38,437 bases of DNA. It comes from Acetobacteraceae bacterium. GTDB lineage: Bacteria; Pseudomonadota; Alphaproteobacteria; Acetobacterales; Acetobacteraceae. The translations under genes were made by a program, and so were the position numbers. The notes beneath the pieces were generated by a model. That model searched no databases. It was not told the origin of the DNA and worked only from the letters and a program-made list of their open reading frames with translations. How positions within the stretch are numbered: the first letter of the stretch is position 1; each line of letters starts with the position of its first letter. The DNA is taken from positions 1 to 38,437 of the forward strand of contig JADLHF010000051.1 in NCBI GenBank assembly GCA_020848935.1. The letters run 5' to 3'. Below are positions 24,419 to 34,364 of this stretch, in pieces.

Positions 24419-24467
24419 GGATTGCGCGTTCTTCGCTTGCATCGCGGCCCGGCCTCGCGCAATGACG
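24419..24467. repeat. Degenerate GTCATTGCG-type interspersed repeat between hisA and hisF
   Basis: An inverted repeat ATTGCGCG / CGCGCAAT (24421-24428 with 24456-24463) encloses TTCGCTTGC-like sequence. On the minus strand it reads CGTCATTGCGCGAGG ... AAGCGAAGAACGCGCAATCC, resembling the common bacterial repeat that begins GTCATTGCGAGC and ends GAAGCAATCC. It fills most of the only sizeable gap in the operon. Confidence 0.55.
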
Positions 24468-24486
24468 CAGGCAGGGGGAAATTCCG

Positions 24487-25263
<777 letters not shown>

Positions 25264-25274
25264 GGAACACGGCA

Positions 25275-25922
25275 ATGGGGAAGTCCGCCAAGAAGCGCCC
25301 GGCCGGCGCCGCGCCAGCCCGGGACCATGTGCCACCCGACACCGTGGCGGTGCAGCCGCCCCAGCCGGCGCCGGGCGGCAAGAAGGCCGACCAACCCAAG
25401 GCCGCCAAGAAGGACGGCGCCGGCAAGGACACGGCCAAGAAACAGTCGATCAAGAAGCCGGGCACCAAGAAGATCGGGGCGAAGAAGCTTGCCGCGAAGA
25501 AGCCGGCCGCCACGGCCGCCCCCGCCGCCATGCTCCCCGCGCCGCTGCTGGCCGTCGGCACCTCCCCGGGCGTGCTCGACCGGCTCTGGACCGTGATCAG
25601 CGACCGCCGCGGCGCCGATCCCGCCGTGTCCCACTCCGCCCGCCTGCTCGCCCGCGGCACCGCCAAGGTCGCGCAGAAATTCGGCGAGGAAGCCGTCGAA
25701 TGCCTGATCGAGGCGGTCTCGGGCAACCGCGACGCCCTGGTCGCCGAAAGTGCCGACGTGCTCTACCATCTGCTGGTCATGTGGGTGGACCGCGGCGTGC
25801 GGCCCGCCGAGGTCTGGGCCGAGTTGCAGCGCCGCGAAGGCGTCTCCGGCGTTGCCGAAAAGGCCGCCCGCGCCCGCGCCCTGCCGCAGGAACGCGGCAT
25901 CGGCACCACCAAGATCCCCTGA
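25275..25922 (+). CDS. hisE: Phosphoribosyl-ATP pyrophosphatase HisE with lysine-rich N-terminal extension
   Basis: A 215-residue protein. The last 110 or so residues are a normal HisE domain ([13 protein letters not shown], then [17 protein letters not shown] with its metal-binding glutamates, and [13 protein letters not shown]), catalysing the second step of histidine synthesis. The first 85 residues form a low-complexity Lys/Ala/Pro tail (repeated KKxxAKK-like units such as [19 protein letters not shown]) resembling the C-terminal tails of histone H1 and of bacterial HU/Hc1-like proteins. The ATG at 25275 lies 11 bases after hisF and is preceded by GAGGAA. An internal ATG at 25530 would give a tail-free enzyme, so both forms could be produced. 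The tail is in frame and uninterrupted, which argues that it is translated. Confidence 0.93.
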   Translation: MGKSAKKRPAGAAPARDHVPPDTVAVQPPQPAPGGKKADQPKAAKKDGAGKDTAKKQSIKKPGTKKIGAKKLAAKKPAATAAPAAMLPAPLLAVGTSPGVLDRLWTVISDRRGADPAVSHSARLLARGTAKVAQKFGEEAVECLIEAVSGNRDALVAESADVLYHLLVMWVDRGVRPAEVWAELQRREGVSGVAEKAARARALPQERGIGTTKIP

Positions 25923-25953
25923 TTCCCGCCCCCGCACCGAGGGAGACCAGCAC

Positions 25954-26331
25954 ATGCCCGTCAAAGGCATCGGCACCTACGACGACACCAACATCTTCGC
26001 CCGCATCCTGCGCGGCGAAATCCCCTGTCGCAAAGTCCACGAAGACGCCTGGTCCCTGGCCTTCCACGACATCAACCCCCAAGCCCCCACCCACATCCTG
26101 GTGATCCCCAAGGGCCGCTACATCTCCATGGCCGACTTCACCGCAAGCGCCAGCAGCGAAGAAATCGCCGGCTTCCTGCGCGCCGTCGGCACGATCGCCC
26201 GCAGCCTCGGCCTCGAAGAGCCCGGATACCGCCTGCTCGCCAATGTCGGCGAAGACAGCGGCCAGGAAGTGCCCCACCTCCACATCCACCTCTTCGCCGG
26301 CCGCCCGCTGGGGCCGATGCTGGTGCGGTAG
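25954..26331 (+). CDS. HIT-family (HinT-like) nucleoside phosphoramidase/hydrolase
   Basis: A 125-residue histidine-triad protein. The catalytic motif is [11 protein letters not shown] (H-x-H-x-H-x-x). N-terminal [13 protein letters not shown] is the hallmark of HinT-like branch members, followed by [18 protein letters not shown]. The ATG at 25954 is preceded by GGGAGA at 25941-25946. It is the last gene of the histidine operon; HIT genes often follow hisE in alphaproteobacteria. It converges on the TPP-enzyme gene with a large palindromic element between them. Confidence 0.93.
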   Translation: MPVKGIGTYDDTNIFARILRGEIPCRKVHEDAWSLAFHDINPQAPTHILVIPKGRYISMADFTASASSEEIAGFLRAVGTIARSLGLEEPGYRLLANVGEDSGQEVPHLHIHLFAGRPLGPMLVR

Positions 26332-26345
26332 CGGGGAAAGGAAGG

Positions 26346-26518
26346 CCAGGGCTCCGCCCTGGACCCGCCAGGGGGCCGAGCCCCCTGGACCCTCAAATCT
26401 TTGTTCGCCTTCGGCGAGAGGGGCCGACTCGGCTGTTGCAACAGCTAAGTTGGCCCCTCTCGCCGAAGGCGAAAAGGTCCGGGGTTCCAAGGGCTCTGCC
26501 CTTGGTGGGGTCCAGGGG
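26346..26518. repeat. Complex palindromic element: 70-bp near-perfect palindrome flanked by inverted double hairpins
   Basis: The core at 26404-26473 is a palindrome with 35-base arms differing at only three positions. Its outer 22 bases (26404-26425 and 26452-26473) match perfectly and its centre is GCTGTTGCAACAGC. On the left lie two stems, CCAGGGCTCCGCCCTGG (26346-26362) and CCAGGGGGC with GCCCCCTGG (26368-26388). On the right, inverted, lies CCAAGGGCTCTGCCCTTGG (26487-26505). The left pair matches the repeat at 19354-19397. The element fills the 226-base gap between the converging HIT and TPP-enzyme genes. Confidence 0.9.
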
Positions 26519-26557
26519 CAACGCACCTGGCCTTGCCTTCCTCGCTCCCGCCCCAGC

Positions 26558-28240
26558 CTACAGCGGTTGGAACGTCGGGTCGGTAGCCGCCTCGATCAGC
26601 AGTGGGCCGGGTCCGGCGAGGCCGCGTTTCAGGGCGGCGGTGAAATCGGCGATGGTTTCCACCCGCACTGCGGCCACGCCCATGGACTGTGCCAGGCCGC
26701 AGAAGTCGATCGCGGGGTCCGACAGCTCCATGCCCACGTAGCGCCCGCGCTGGGCGGCGGTTCCCTTGGTGGCGGACAGGCGCTGCTTGAGGATGCGGTA
26801 GGAACGGTTGTTCAGGATCACGAAGGTGATCGGCAGTTTTTCGTGCGCCGCGGTCCACAGCGCCTGGATCGAGTACATCGCGCTGCCATCGCCGACCACC
26901 GCCACCACCGGGCGCTTCGGCAGCGCCAGCTGCACCCCCACCGCCGCCGGCAACCCCCAGCCGATGCCGCCGCCGCGGTTGCCGAACAGGCTGCCCGGCG
27001 GGGCGTGGCGCAGGAAGTGGAACATCCCGGCGCCGGAGGAGATGCTCTCATCCACCACCACCGCCTCGGGCGGCAGCGTGTCGCCCAACGCCTTCATCAG
27101 CGCCAGAGGGGCGATCGGCGTGCGATCGGCCAGGGCTTCGGCCTGGGCGGTCAGCCGGGACAGCTCGGCGGCGGCGACCTCGCCCACCCGCACCCGCCGC
27201 GCCCGCGCCCGTGCGATGCCGTCGCGGCCCAACGCCGCCTCCAGCGCCTCGGTCAACAGCGGCAACGTGGCCAGCGGATCGCCGAACAGCGCGGCATCGG
27301 CGGGGAAATTCTTCGCCAGTTCCCACGGGTTGGTGTCCAGCTGCACCACCTTGATCCCCGGCGGCAGGGGCGCGATCTCGGGCGGCAGCGACAGGGTGAA
27401 CATGTCCGCCCCCACCGACAGCACCAGGTCATGCGGCGCCAGCATGTCGTGGATCCAGCGCCCCAGCCGGGTGATCGGTCCGCGGAACTGCGGATGGGCC
27501 GGCGGGAACGGCAGCGTGGTCGGCTCACCCTCCAGCCACACCGGCGCGCCCAGCGCCTCGGCCAGCGCCACCAGCTCGGCCGCGGCACCCGATTGCGCCA
27601 CGCAGTCGCCGGCGATGATCGCCGGGTTCTGCGCCACCGCCAGCAGCCGTGCCGCCTTGGCAATCTCCGCGGCATCGGCGGTGATGCGCGGCGCCACGCG
27701 GGACGGCGTGGCCAAATCGCCCGGCGCCTCGGCATTCATCACATCCACCGGCAGGGACACGAACACCGGCCCCATCGGCGGCGCCAGCGCGGTCTTGGCG
27801 GCGCGATGCAGCAGCCGGGGCAAGTCCTCCGCCCTTCGCACCTCCACGGCATACTTCACGAAGGGCTGCGCCATCGGCGGCAACTCGGCATACAGGTTCG
27901 GCTCGGTGATGCCGAAGCCCTGGGCCTGCTGCCCGGCCGTCAGCAGCACCGGCGAGCCCGCCTTGTGCGCGTCGAACAGCATGCCCATCGCATTGCCCAG
28001 CCCCGGCGCGACATGGACATTGGCCACCCCGAGCGTGCCGCTGGCCCGCGCGTAGCCGTCGGCCATCGCCATCACCAGCGATTCCTGCAGCGCCAGCACG
28101 TAGCGAATCTCGTCCTCGCCCGCCAGGGCATCCATCAGCGGCAACTCGGTGGTGCCGGGATTGCCGAACATCACCCGCACCCCCTCCTGCTTCAACAACG
28201 CCAGGAACAGGCGGCGGCCGGCGGTGGGGGCATCGGTCAT
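26558..28240 (-). CDS. Thiamine-diphosphate-dependent enzyme, benzoylformate decarboxylase/acetolactate synthase-like
   Basis: A 560-residue ThDP enzyme of the pyruvate-oxidase/acetolactate-synthase superfamily. The cofactor glutamate is Glu53 (ALQESLV). The N-terminal FGNPGTTELPL and the NVHVAPGLGNAMG segment (His76) resemble benzoylformate decarboxylase. The cofactor motif is GDGSAMYSIQALWTAAHEKL followed by FVILNNRSY. An FAD-dependent synthase cannot be excluded, and the second active-site histidine of benzoylformate decarboxylase is not obvious. The ATG at 28240 gives the family N terminus; the frame extends upstream through a repeat element and is not coding there. The gene stands alone, and no mandelate or branched-chain amino-acid genes adjoin it. 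Confidence 0.85.
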   Translation of the reverse strand: MTDAPTAGRRLFLALLKQEGVRVMFGNPGTTELPLMDALAGEDEIRYVLALQESLVMAMADGYARASGTLGVANVHVAPGLGNAMGMLFDAHKAGSPVLLTAGQQAQGFGITEPNLYAELPPMAQPFVKYAVEVRRAEDLPRLLHRAAKTALAPPMGPVFVSLPVDVMNAEAPGDLATPSRVAPRITADAAEIAKAARLLAVAQNPAIIAGDCVAQSGAAAELVALAEALGAPVWLEGEPTTLPFPPAHPQFRGPITRLGRWIHDMLAPHDLVLSVGADMFTLSLPPEIAPLPPGIKVVQLDTNPWELAKNFPADAALFGDPLATLPLLTEALEAALGRDGIARARARRVRVGEVAAAELSRLTAQAEALADRTPIAPLALMKALGDTLPPEAVVVDESISSGAGMFHFLRHAPPGSLFGNRGGGIGWGLPAAVGVQLALPKRPVVAVVGDGSAMYSIQALWTAAHEKLPITFVILNNRSYRILKQRLSATKGTAAQRGRYVGMELSDPAIDFCGLAQSMGVAAVRVETIADFTAALKRGLAGPGPLLIEAATDPTFQPL

Positions 28241-28324
28241 CTCGGCATCTCCGGACAGGCGTTCCCCGCAGCCTAGCGCAGATCGCCGGACAGGGAAGAA
28301 TGGGCAGGCGGGAAGGCAAGGAGT

Positions 28325-28360
28325 CTTCTTTTTGTGGACAAAAAGAAGCAAAAAAACTTC
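28325..28360. repeat. A/T-rich hairpin element (locus 4)
   Basis: A stem CTTCTTTTTGT / ACAAAAAGAAG (28325-28335 with 28338-28348) followed by CAAAAAAACTTC. It matches locus 1 at 1632-1667 except for the two loop bases and lies upstream of the divergent TPP-enzyme gene. No reversed partner is present here, so this copy is solitary. Confidence 0.85.
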
Positions 28361-28383
28361 ATCCTTGAAGAACAGACTCGCGG

Positions 28384-28409
28384 GTCGGACAAGCGAAGCG
28401 CTATCCGAC
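28384..28409. repeat. Small GTCGGA...TCCGAC palindromic repeat
   Basis: GTCGGA (28384-28389) pairs with TCCGAC (28404-28409), with an inner AGCG / CGCT stem. The pattern GTCGGAtaAGCGaaGCGctaTCCGAC recalls a palindromic repeat common in proteobacterial intergenic regions. It lies between the preceding A/T-rich hairpin and the promoter region of the hydrolase gene. Confidence 0.55.
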
Positions 28410-28510
28410 TCGCCGCCGCCTCCATCCGCCAGCACTCGCCCTTGGCCCGCGCACCGCCCCTATGTGCACGGTCCCATCCGTCGCTGATACCTCCCTGCGA
28501 GGTCGCATGG

Positions 28511-28549
28511 TTGTGCCATTTTTATTCCGATTTCGTAAAAATATTCCGA
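28511..28549 (+). promoter_or_regulatory. A/T-rich promoter-like region before the alpha/beta hydrolase gene
   Basis: TTGTGC (28511-28516) is followed after 19 bases by TAAAAA (28536-28541) within a marked A/T-rich patch. A direct repeat ATTCCGA occurs at 28524-28530 and 28543-28549, 19 bases apart, straddling the -10 region, and could be a tandem operator. Spacing is loose, so this is tentative. Confidence 0.3.
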
Positions 28550-28627
28550 CCGCTCCTCCGCGCGAGTGACAGACCCCGAAATCCCGCCCTATGGTCCCCC
28601 GCAGGAAACGACCAGCGGAACCATGCC

Positions 28628-29581
28628 ATGAACCTGAACATCTTCGCCCAGGGCACCGACCCGCTCGACATGACCACGTCGGACGAGTTCCGCAGCCTGC
28701 TCACCAGCGCCGGCGAGCTCGGCATCGAGCACGACCCCGCCATCCCCTACCGCTCCGCCAACATCGTCCTGCGCGGCCACCGCTTCCACTTCCTCGAATG
28801 GGGCCGGCCGAACGCCCCCACCGTCATCCTGCTGCATGGCGGCCACCAGCAGGCCCATTCCTGGGACCTCGCCAGCCTCCACCTGGCCCGCGACTACCGC
28901 GTCCTGGCACTCGACCAGCGCGGCCACGGCGACACCGAATGGGCCCGCGATGTCGATTACTCCGGCGCCGCCATGGCCCAGGACGCCGCCGCCTTCATCC
29001 GCGCGGTCGGCGGCGGCAGTCCGATCGTGGTCGGCCACTCCATGGGCGGCCGCAACGGCATGCTGCTGGCCCGCGACCATCCCGGTCTGATGAAGGCCCT
29101 CGTGCTGGTCGATATCGGCCCCGAAATCGCCGATGCCGGCCGCGCCCAGATCGCCGGCTTCGTCGCCGCCAACAACGAGTTCGACAACCTCGAACACTTC
29201 ATCGAGAACGTCCGCAAATACGACCCATACCGCCCCCGCGAACACATCGAGCGCACCGTGAAATACAACATGTTCGAACGCATGGACGGCAAATACATCA
29301 GCAAGTGCGACGCCACCCCCCGCCGCCTCGGCCTGCGGCCGGGCCAGCGCCCCGGCGACAACGTCACCCTGGACGACTGCGCCAAATTCAACCTCCCCGT
29401 CCTGGTCGTGCGCGGCGAAACCAGCAACATCCTCGCCCCCGATGCCGCCATGCGCCTGCGCGACGCCCTGCCCCACGGCGAACTGGTCACGGTGGAAAAA
29501 GCCGGCCACGGCGTGCCGAGCCAGAACACCAGGGGCTTCCTGGCCGCCCTGGTGCCGTTCCTGGAGAAGGTAACAGCATAG
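28628..29581 (+). CDS. Alpha/beta-hydrolase-fold protein
   Basis: A 317-residue hydrolase. The oxyanion-hole region is VILLHGGHQQAHSWD, the nucleophile is Ser138 in VVGHSMGGRNG, an acid is likely in LPVLVVRGETSNI, and the catalytic histidine lies in EKAGHGVPSQN. About 50 residues precede the first core strand, more than in minimal members. The ATG at 28628 matches the start of compositionally normal coding sequence; upstream in-frame codons cross the repeat and promoter. The substrate is unknown. The gene is monocistronic, bounded on both sides by A/T-rich hairpin elements. Confidence 0.88.
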   Translation: MNLNIFAQGTDPLDMTTSDEFRSLLTSAGELGIEHDPAIPYRSANIVLRGHRFHFLEWGRPNAPTVILLHGGHQQAHSWDLASLHLARDYRVLALDQRGHGDTEWARDVDYSGAAMAQDAAAFIRAVGGGSPIVVGHSMGGRNGMLLARDHPGLMKALVLVDIGPEIADAGRAQIAGFVAANNEFDNLEHFIENVRKYDPYRPREHIERTVKYNMFERMDGKYISKCDATPRRLGLRPGQRPGDNVTLDDCAKFNLPVLVVRGETSNILAPDAAMRLRDALPHGELVTVEKAGHGVPSQNTRGFLAALVPFLEKVTA

Positions 29582-29588
29582 GAAGAAT

Positions 29589-29705
29589 CTTCTTTTTCTG
29601 AAGAAAAAGAAGCAAAAAGACTTTTGTCAATCAGCAAGGTTGCCGGACCCAGCCGCAATTCTTAATGGAATGAAAGTTTTTTGGTTCTTTTTTTCAAAAA
29701 AGAAC
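29589..29705. repeat. Composite A/T-rich inverted-repeat element (locus 5)
   Basis: The left arm is CTTCTTTTTCT / AGAAAAAGAAG (29589-29599 with 29602-29612) followed by CAAAAAGACTTTT. The right, reversed, arm is AAAGTTTTTTGG then GTTCTTTTTTT / AAAAAAGAAC (29684-29694 with 29696-29705). Relative to locus 1 the left stem changes a G-C pair to C-G. Relative to locus 3 the right stem changes its terminal C-G pair to G-C. The element occupies the whole gap between the converging hydrolase and phosphoesterase genes. Confidence 0.88.
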
Positions 29706-29711
29706 GCCTTT

Positions 29712-30458
29712 CTACTCCCACCCCTTCTCCACCGTATGCACCCTCACCGAAGCCGGCGCATCCTGCGAAAGCTCGACCATGATATAGGTCGCCCCGCGCC
29801 CCACGCGGTCGGTCGGCGAGCCGGCAAAGGCGGCCAGCACCCGCTCCTCGCCCAGTTCCATCGCCGCATGGTGGTGCCCCAGCGCGATGTAGTCGCACGG
29901 GCTGGCATCGATCTCGCGGGCATGGATCGGCGAGGACCGCTCGGTATCCCCGCCATGCGGCACGAACAGCCCGTGCCCCATCGCCAGGTACCACCGGCAC
30001 CCCGCCGGCCGCGGCGGCAAGCCACCGAGCGGGCGGTACAGCCGGTGATGCTCCACCATGCCCCGCCCCCAGCAGGCCACGCCCAGTTCCGGCACCCGCA
30101 CGATCTCGCCGTCATGCGCCGTGATCATCCGCACATTGCCCAGCGCATTGAAGTCGTGCCGGTGATAGATCGAGCCCGCCTCCAGGCAATCATGGTTGCC
30201 GGGGATCATCAGCACCGGAAACGGCAACTCCGCCAGCCGCGCCATCGCCCAGTCGATCGTCGCTGCCGTGGCCCGGTTGCTGTCGAACAGGTCGCCGGCC
30301 AGCAGCATCATGTGCGGGTCGCGGGCGCGCATCTCGGCCAGCGCATTGGCGAAGGCGTCGCGGTGGAACGCGCTGCCTTCGGCCCCCATCGCCTGGCCAT
30401 AGCCGCTGGCGTCCAGGTGGATGTCGGCGCAATGCGCGATGCGCAGGCGGTCGGTCAT
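29712..30458 (-). CDS. Metallophosphoesterase, Mre11/SbcD-like
   Basis: A 248-residue calcineurin-like phosphoesterase. The five metal-binding motifs are visible in order: CADIHLD, AGDLFDS, IPGNHD, AMGHGLF and ALGHHHAAM. The arrangement and the DLFDSNRA segment resemble the nuclease domain of SbcD/Mre11 and related DNA-repair exonucleases, but the capping domain is missing and no SbcC/Rad50 partner lies nearby. Start at the ATG at 30458 (MTDRLRIAHCADIHL) is unambiguous. It is divergent from the RraA-like gene. Confidence 0.88.
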   Translation of the reverse strand: MTDRLRIAHCADIHLDASGYGQAMGAEGSAFHRDAFANALAEMRARDPHMMLLAGDLFDSNRATAATIDWAMARLAELPFPVLMIPGNHDCLEAGSIYHRHDFNALGNVRMITAHDGEIVRVPELGVACWGRGMVEHHRLYRPLGGLPPRPAGCRWYLAMGHGLFVPHGGDTERSSPIHAREIDASPCDYIALGHHHAAMELGEERVLAAFAGSPTDRVGRGATYIMVELSQDAPASVRVHTVEKGWE

Positions 30459-30589
30459 GCAGGCAGCCGCTCCGGTGGGATGCGCCTGTTCCTATGGGAT
30501 GCGCAGGCCAGCGGCAAGCCGGCAGACCTTGCCAGCATCGCCGCCGCGTCGGATGCTTCGCCCATCGCCCCAGACAAGGAATGCCCGAG

Positions 30590-31326
30590 ATGGCCAAGAA
30601 CACCGCGAAAATCCAGGACAGCACCTTCGACGGGCTGCGCAAGATCGACACGCCGACCATCACCAACGTGGTGGCGACCTATCCGAAGAACCCGCTCTGC
30701 CTTGGCCTGTACAACCCCTGGACCGAGAACTGGTACACCGACACCTCGATCCGCTGCATGTATCCCGAGATGGGGCCGCGCATCGGCTATGCGGTGACCT
30801 GCGTCTATGGCATGCCGGACCCGAACTTCCAGAACCGGCTGACCTTCATGGATGTGGTGGATGCGCTGGACGCGATGCAGAAGCCCACCATCCTGGTGAT
30901 CCAGCAGAAATGGCCCGAGGGCATCCTGGCCAAGGCCGGCCTGGCGGGCGAGGTGATGGTCACCACCATGACCCGCGTTGGCTGCGTCGGCATGATCTCC
31001 AACGGCCCGTCGCGCGACATCGACGCGGTGCGCAAGCTGAACTTCCAGCTCCTGCTCAGCGGGATTACCGCCGGCCATGGCGAGATGGCGGTCCAGGCGG
31101 TGAACGTGCCGGTCTCGGTCGGCGGCATGGACGTGGCGCCCGGCGAGCTGATCCACATGGACGAGAACGGCGCGGTGAAGTTCCCCGCCGACCGCGCCGA
31201 GATCGTGCTGGCCAATGCCACCAGGATGCTGGAGGACGAGGCCGCCCAGTTCGCCCGCCTGCGCACCGCCAACTCCGCCGCCGAGATCCGCGCCCTGTCC
31301 GGCGGCACCTATTCCGAGAAGAAGAA

Positions 31327-31330
<4 letters not shown>
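30590..31330 (+). CDS. RraA-like/HMG-aldolase-family protein
   Basis: A 246-residue protein of the RraA/demethylmenaquinone-methyltransferase-like fold, whose catabolic members are class II aldolases or oxaloacetate decarboxylases. Seen are LRKIDTPTITNVVATYPKNP at the N terminus, GEVMVTTMTRVGCVGMISNG with the conserved GxxxxxxA/GxxxGxxG loop, SRDIDAV (the metal-binding R-D pair), and VAPGELIHMDENGAVKFP at the end. AAGGA at 30576-30580 favours the ATG at 30590 over the one at 30581. Its stop overlaps the aminotransferase start, so the two act together. The substrate is unknown. Confidence 0.85.
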
Positions 31331-32631
<1,301 letters not shown>

Positions 32632-32679
32632 TCGGCCCCGTGGCATGCTATTCTGGCGCAACAGCGGAAGGCGCGTGCC

Positions 32680-33978
32680 ATGGCGATGCCCGTCTATCCC
32701 ACCATCGTCGTTCCGGGGATCACCGCCTCCTACCTGACCGACGAGTATCAGCTGCCGCCGCAGGTGGTGTGGTCGGTGATGACCAAGGAGTTCGAGCGCG
32801 CCGCGATGCACCCGGACAACACGCGCTTCGAAGCGGTGGAGCCGGCGCGCGTGGTGCCGGGCCAGGTGTTCGAGGTGGCGTATCGCGAACTGATCGAGGA
32901 ACTGCGCCACAACCTGAGCACGCGCGAAGACCTGCCGGTGCCGGTCTTCCCGTTCGGCTATGACTGGCGCCAGCCGCTCGACCTGGTGGAACAGAAGCTG
33001 GCGGCGTTCATCGACGAGGTGATCGCCCGCACCAAGCTGCTGCGCCATTACGACCGCGAGGGCTATGCCACGACGCCGAAGGTGAACCTGGTGGGCCATT
33101 CGATGGGTGGCCTGGTGATCGCCGGCTACCTGCAGCGCGCCGGGGCGGCCGCGCCGGTGCACAAGGTGGCAACCCTGGCCACCCCGTTCCAGGGCTCGTT
33201 CGAGGCGGTGATCAAGATCACCACCGGCACCTCCGACCTCGGCAGCACCGCGCCGAGTTCGCGCGAGCGCGAGGCGGCCCGGCTGACGCCGGCGCTGTAC
33301 CACCTGCTGCCGAGCTTCGCCGAGGGCGTGGAGATCGACCCCGCGCTGCCGCAGTCGCTGCTGGAGCCCGGCGCCTGGCAGCCCAGCATCCTGCGCACGC
33401 TGGAGGAGTTCGTTCGCAAGTACGGGCTTGGCCGCAGCAACCGCGGCGAACAGGCGGCCGCGTTGTTCGCCGCCATGCTGGACCGCGCCAAGGCCCATCG
33501 CGCCCGCACCGACAGCCTGAATCTGGCGGATTGCGGCCTGGGCGCGGCGTCCTGGCTGTGCGTGGTCGGCATGGGCTCCACCACCCGCGTGCGGCTGGAG
33601 GTGGAACGGCGTGGGCAGGCTGGCGAATTCCGCTTCCGCACCACCGACCGACAGAACGGCTGGAGCGACAACCCGGCCGGGCGCACCCCGCTGACCGGCG
33701 ACGGCACGGTGCCGTATGCCGGGGCGGTGCCGAAATTCCTCGCGCCCGAGAACCTGGTCTGCGTCACGCCGGATGACTACGGCTACTGGGAGGTGCAGGA
33801 CCGCGCGCTGACCGCGGTGGCCGGGTTCCACGGCATCCTGCCGAACATGGACATGCTGCATCGCATGATCGTCGCCCATCTCTCCGAGCGGCCGGATCGG
33901 TACGGCAACATCTGGGGCTGGCGCGCACCCGGCGTGGAGACGCCGAATTGGCCGATCGCAGGCATGAAGGTGAAGTAA
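32680..33978 (+). CDS. LCAT-like lipase/acyltransferase family protein
   Basis: A 432-residue alpha/beta hydrolase resembling the lecithin:cholesterol acyltransferase family. Seen are the N-terminal TIVVPGITAS, the substrate strand VFPFGYDWRQPL, nucleophile Ser141 in NLVGHSMGGLVI, the acid in TGDGTVPYAG, and a late histidine in AGFHGILPN. No signal peptide or membrane helix is evident, so it appears cytoplasmic. GGAAGG lies about 10 bases before the ATG at 32680. Monocistronic. Substrate and any acyltransferase activity are unknown. Confidence 0.85.
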   Translation: MAMPVYPTIVVPGITASYLTDEYQLPPQVVWSVMTKEFERAAMHPDNTRFEAVEPARVVPGQVFEVAYRELIEELRHNLSTREDLPVPVFPFGYDWRQPLDLVEQKLAAFIDEVIARTKLLRHYDREGYATTPKVNLVGHSMGGLVIAGYLQRAGAAAPVHKVATLATPFQGSFEAVIKITTGTSDLGSTAPSSREREAARLTPALYHLLPSFAEGVEIDPALPQSLLEPGAWQPSILRTLEEFVRKYGLGRSNRGEQAAALFAAMLDRAKAHRARTDSLNLADCGLGAASWLCVVGMGSTTRVRLEVERRGQAGEFRFRTTDRQNGWSDNPAGRTPLTGDGTVPYAGAVPKFLAPENLVCVTPDDYGYWEVQDRALTAVAGFHGILPNMDMLHRMIVAHLSERPDRYGNIWGWRAPGVETPNWPIAGMKVK

Positions 33979-34364
33979 TGCCGACGCAGGCTTGCCGCGC
34001 GTGATGTGCGATCCGCGGTCGGCCGGACACACCGGAGCATTTCCGCAGCGCCGGGCCTGCACGCCCCCTGCCAGGGTTTGGCGCGAAATGACCATGTGAC
34101 CGCTGGCCAGCCGGAGCGGTCGTGATGCGCCGTGTTTGTGACGATCCGGCGGGCCCGGGATGAGACGCGGTGCGGCGATGCCCGATGCCGCAGTCCGCGG
34201 CGATCCACGCGGCGGCGGCGGGGCGCAGCACCACCGCGTTGCATGCCTTGCCGGCCGGCGCGGCGGTCGCGCGCAGCGGTGCGGCCTGGAGGGGAGCCTA
34301 GGGTGCCGCTGCTGGTGGTTCCGACCGGCCTGTGGATCGCTGCCTTTGGCGATTTCGCGCTTGC
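33979..34364. other. Gene-free stretch between LCAT-like and TDT genes
   Basis: About 385 bases between two converging genes. Open frames exist on both strands but read as Arg/Ala/Pro-rich noise without recognisable motifs. A few short GC palindromes occur. No terminator with a T tract, RNA gene or repeat of the families seen elsewhere was found. Confidence 0.5.

Noticed and set aside
26346-26518. CRISPR array or tandem repeat
   Set aside because: The repeats are inverted and palindromic, with no regular spacers; no array of direct repeats with unique spacers exists in the window.
29712-30458. Assignment as sbcD
   Set aside because: The phosphoesterase motifs fit, but the chain is too short for SbcD and there is no sbcC neighbour.
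33979-34364. Possible decayed gene between the lipase and TDT genes
   Set aside because: Frames on both strands were read; none shows recognisable protein-like segments or a plausible start.
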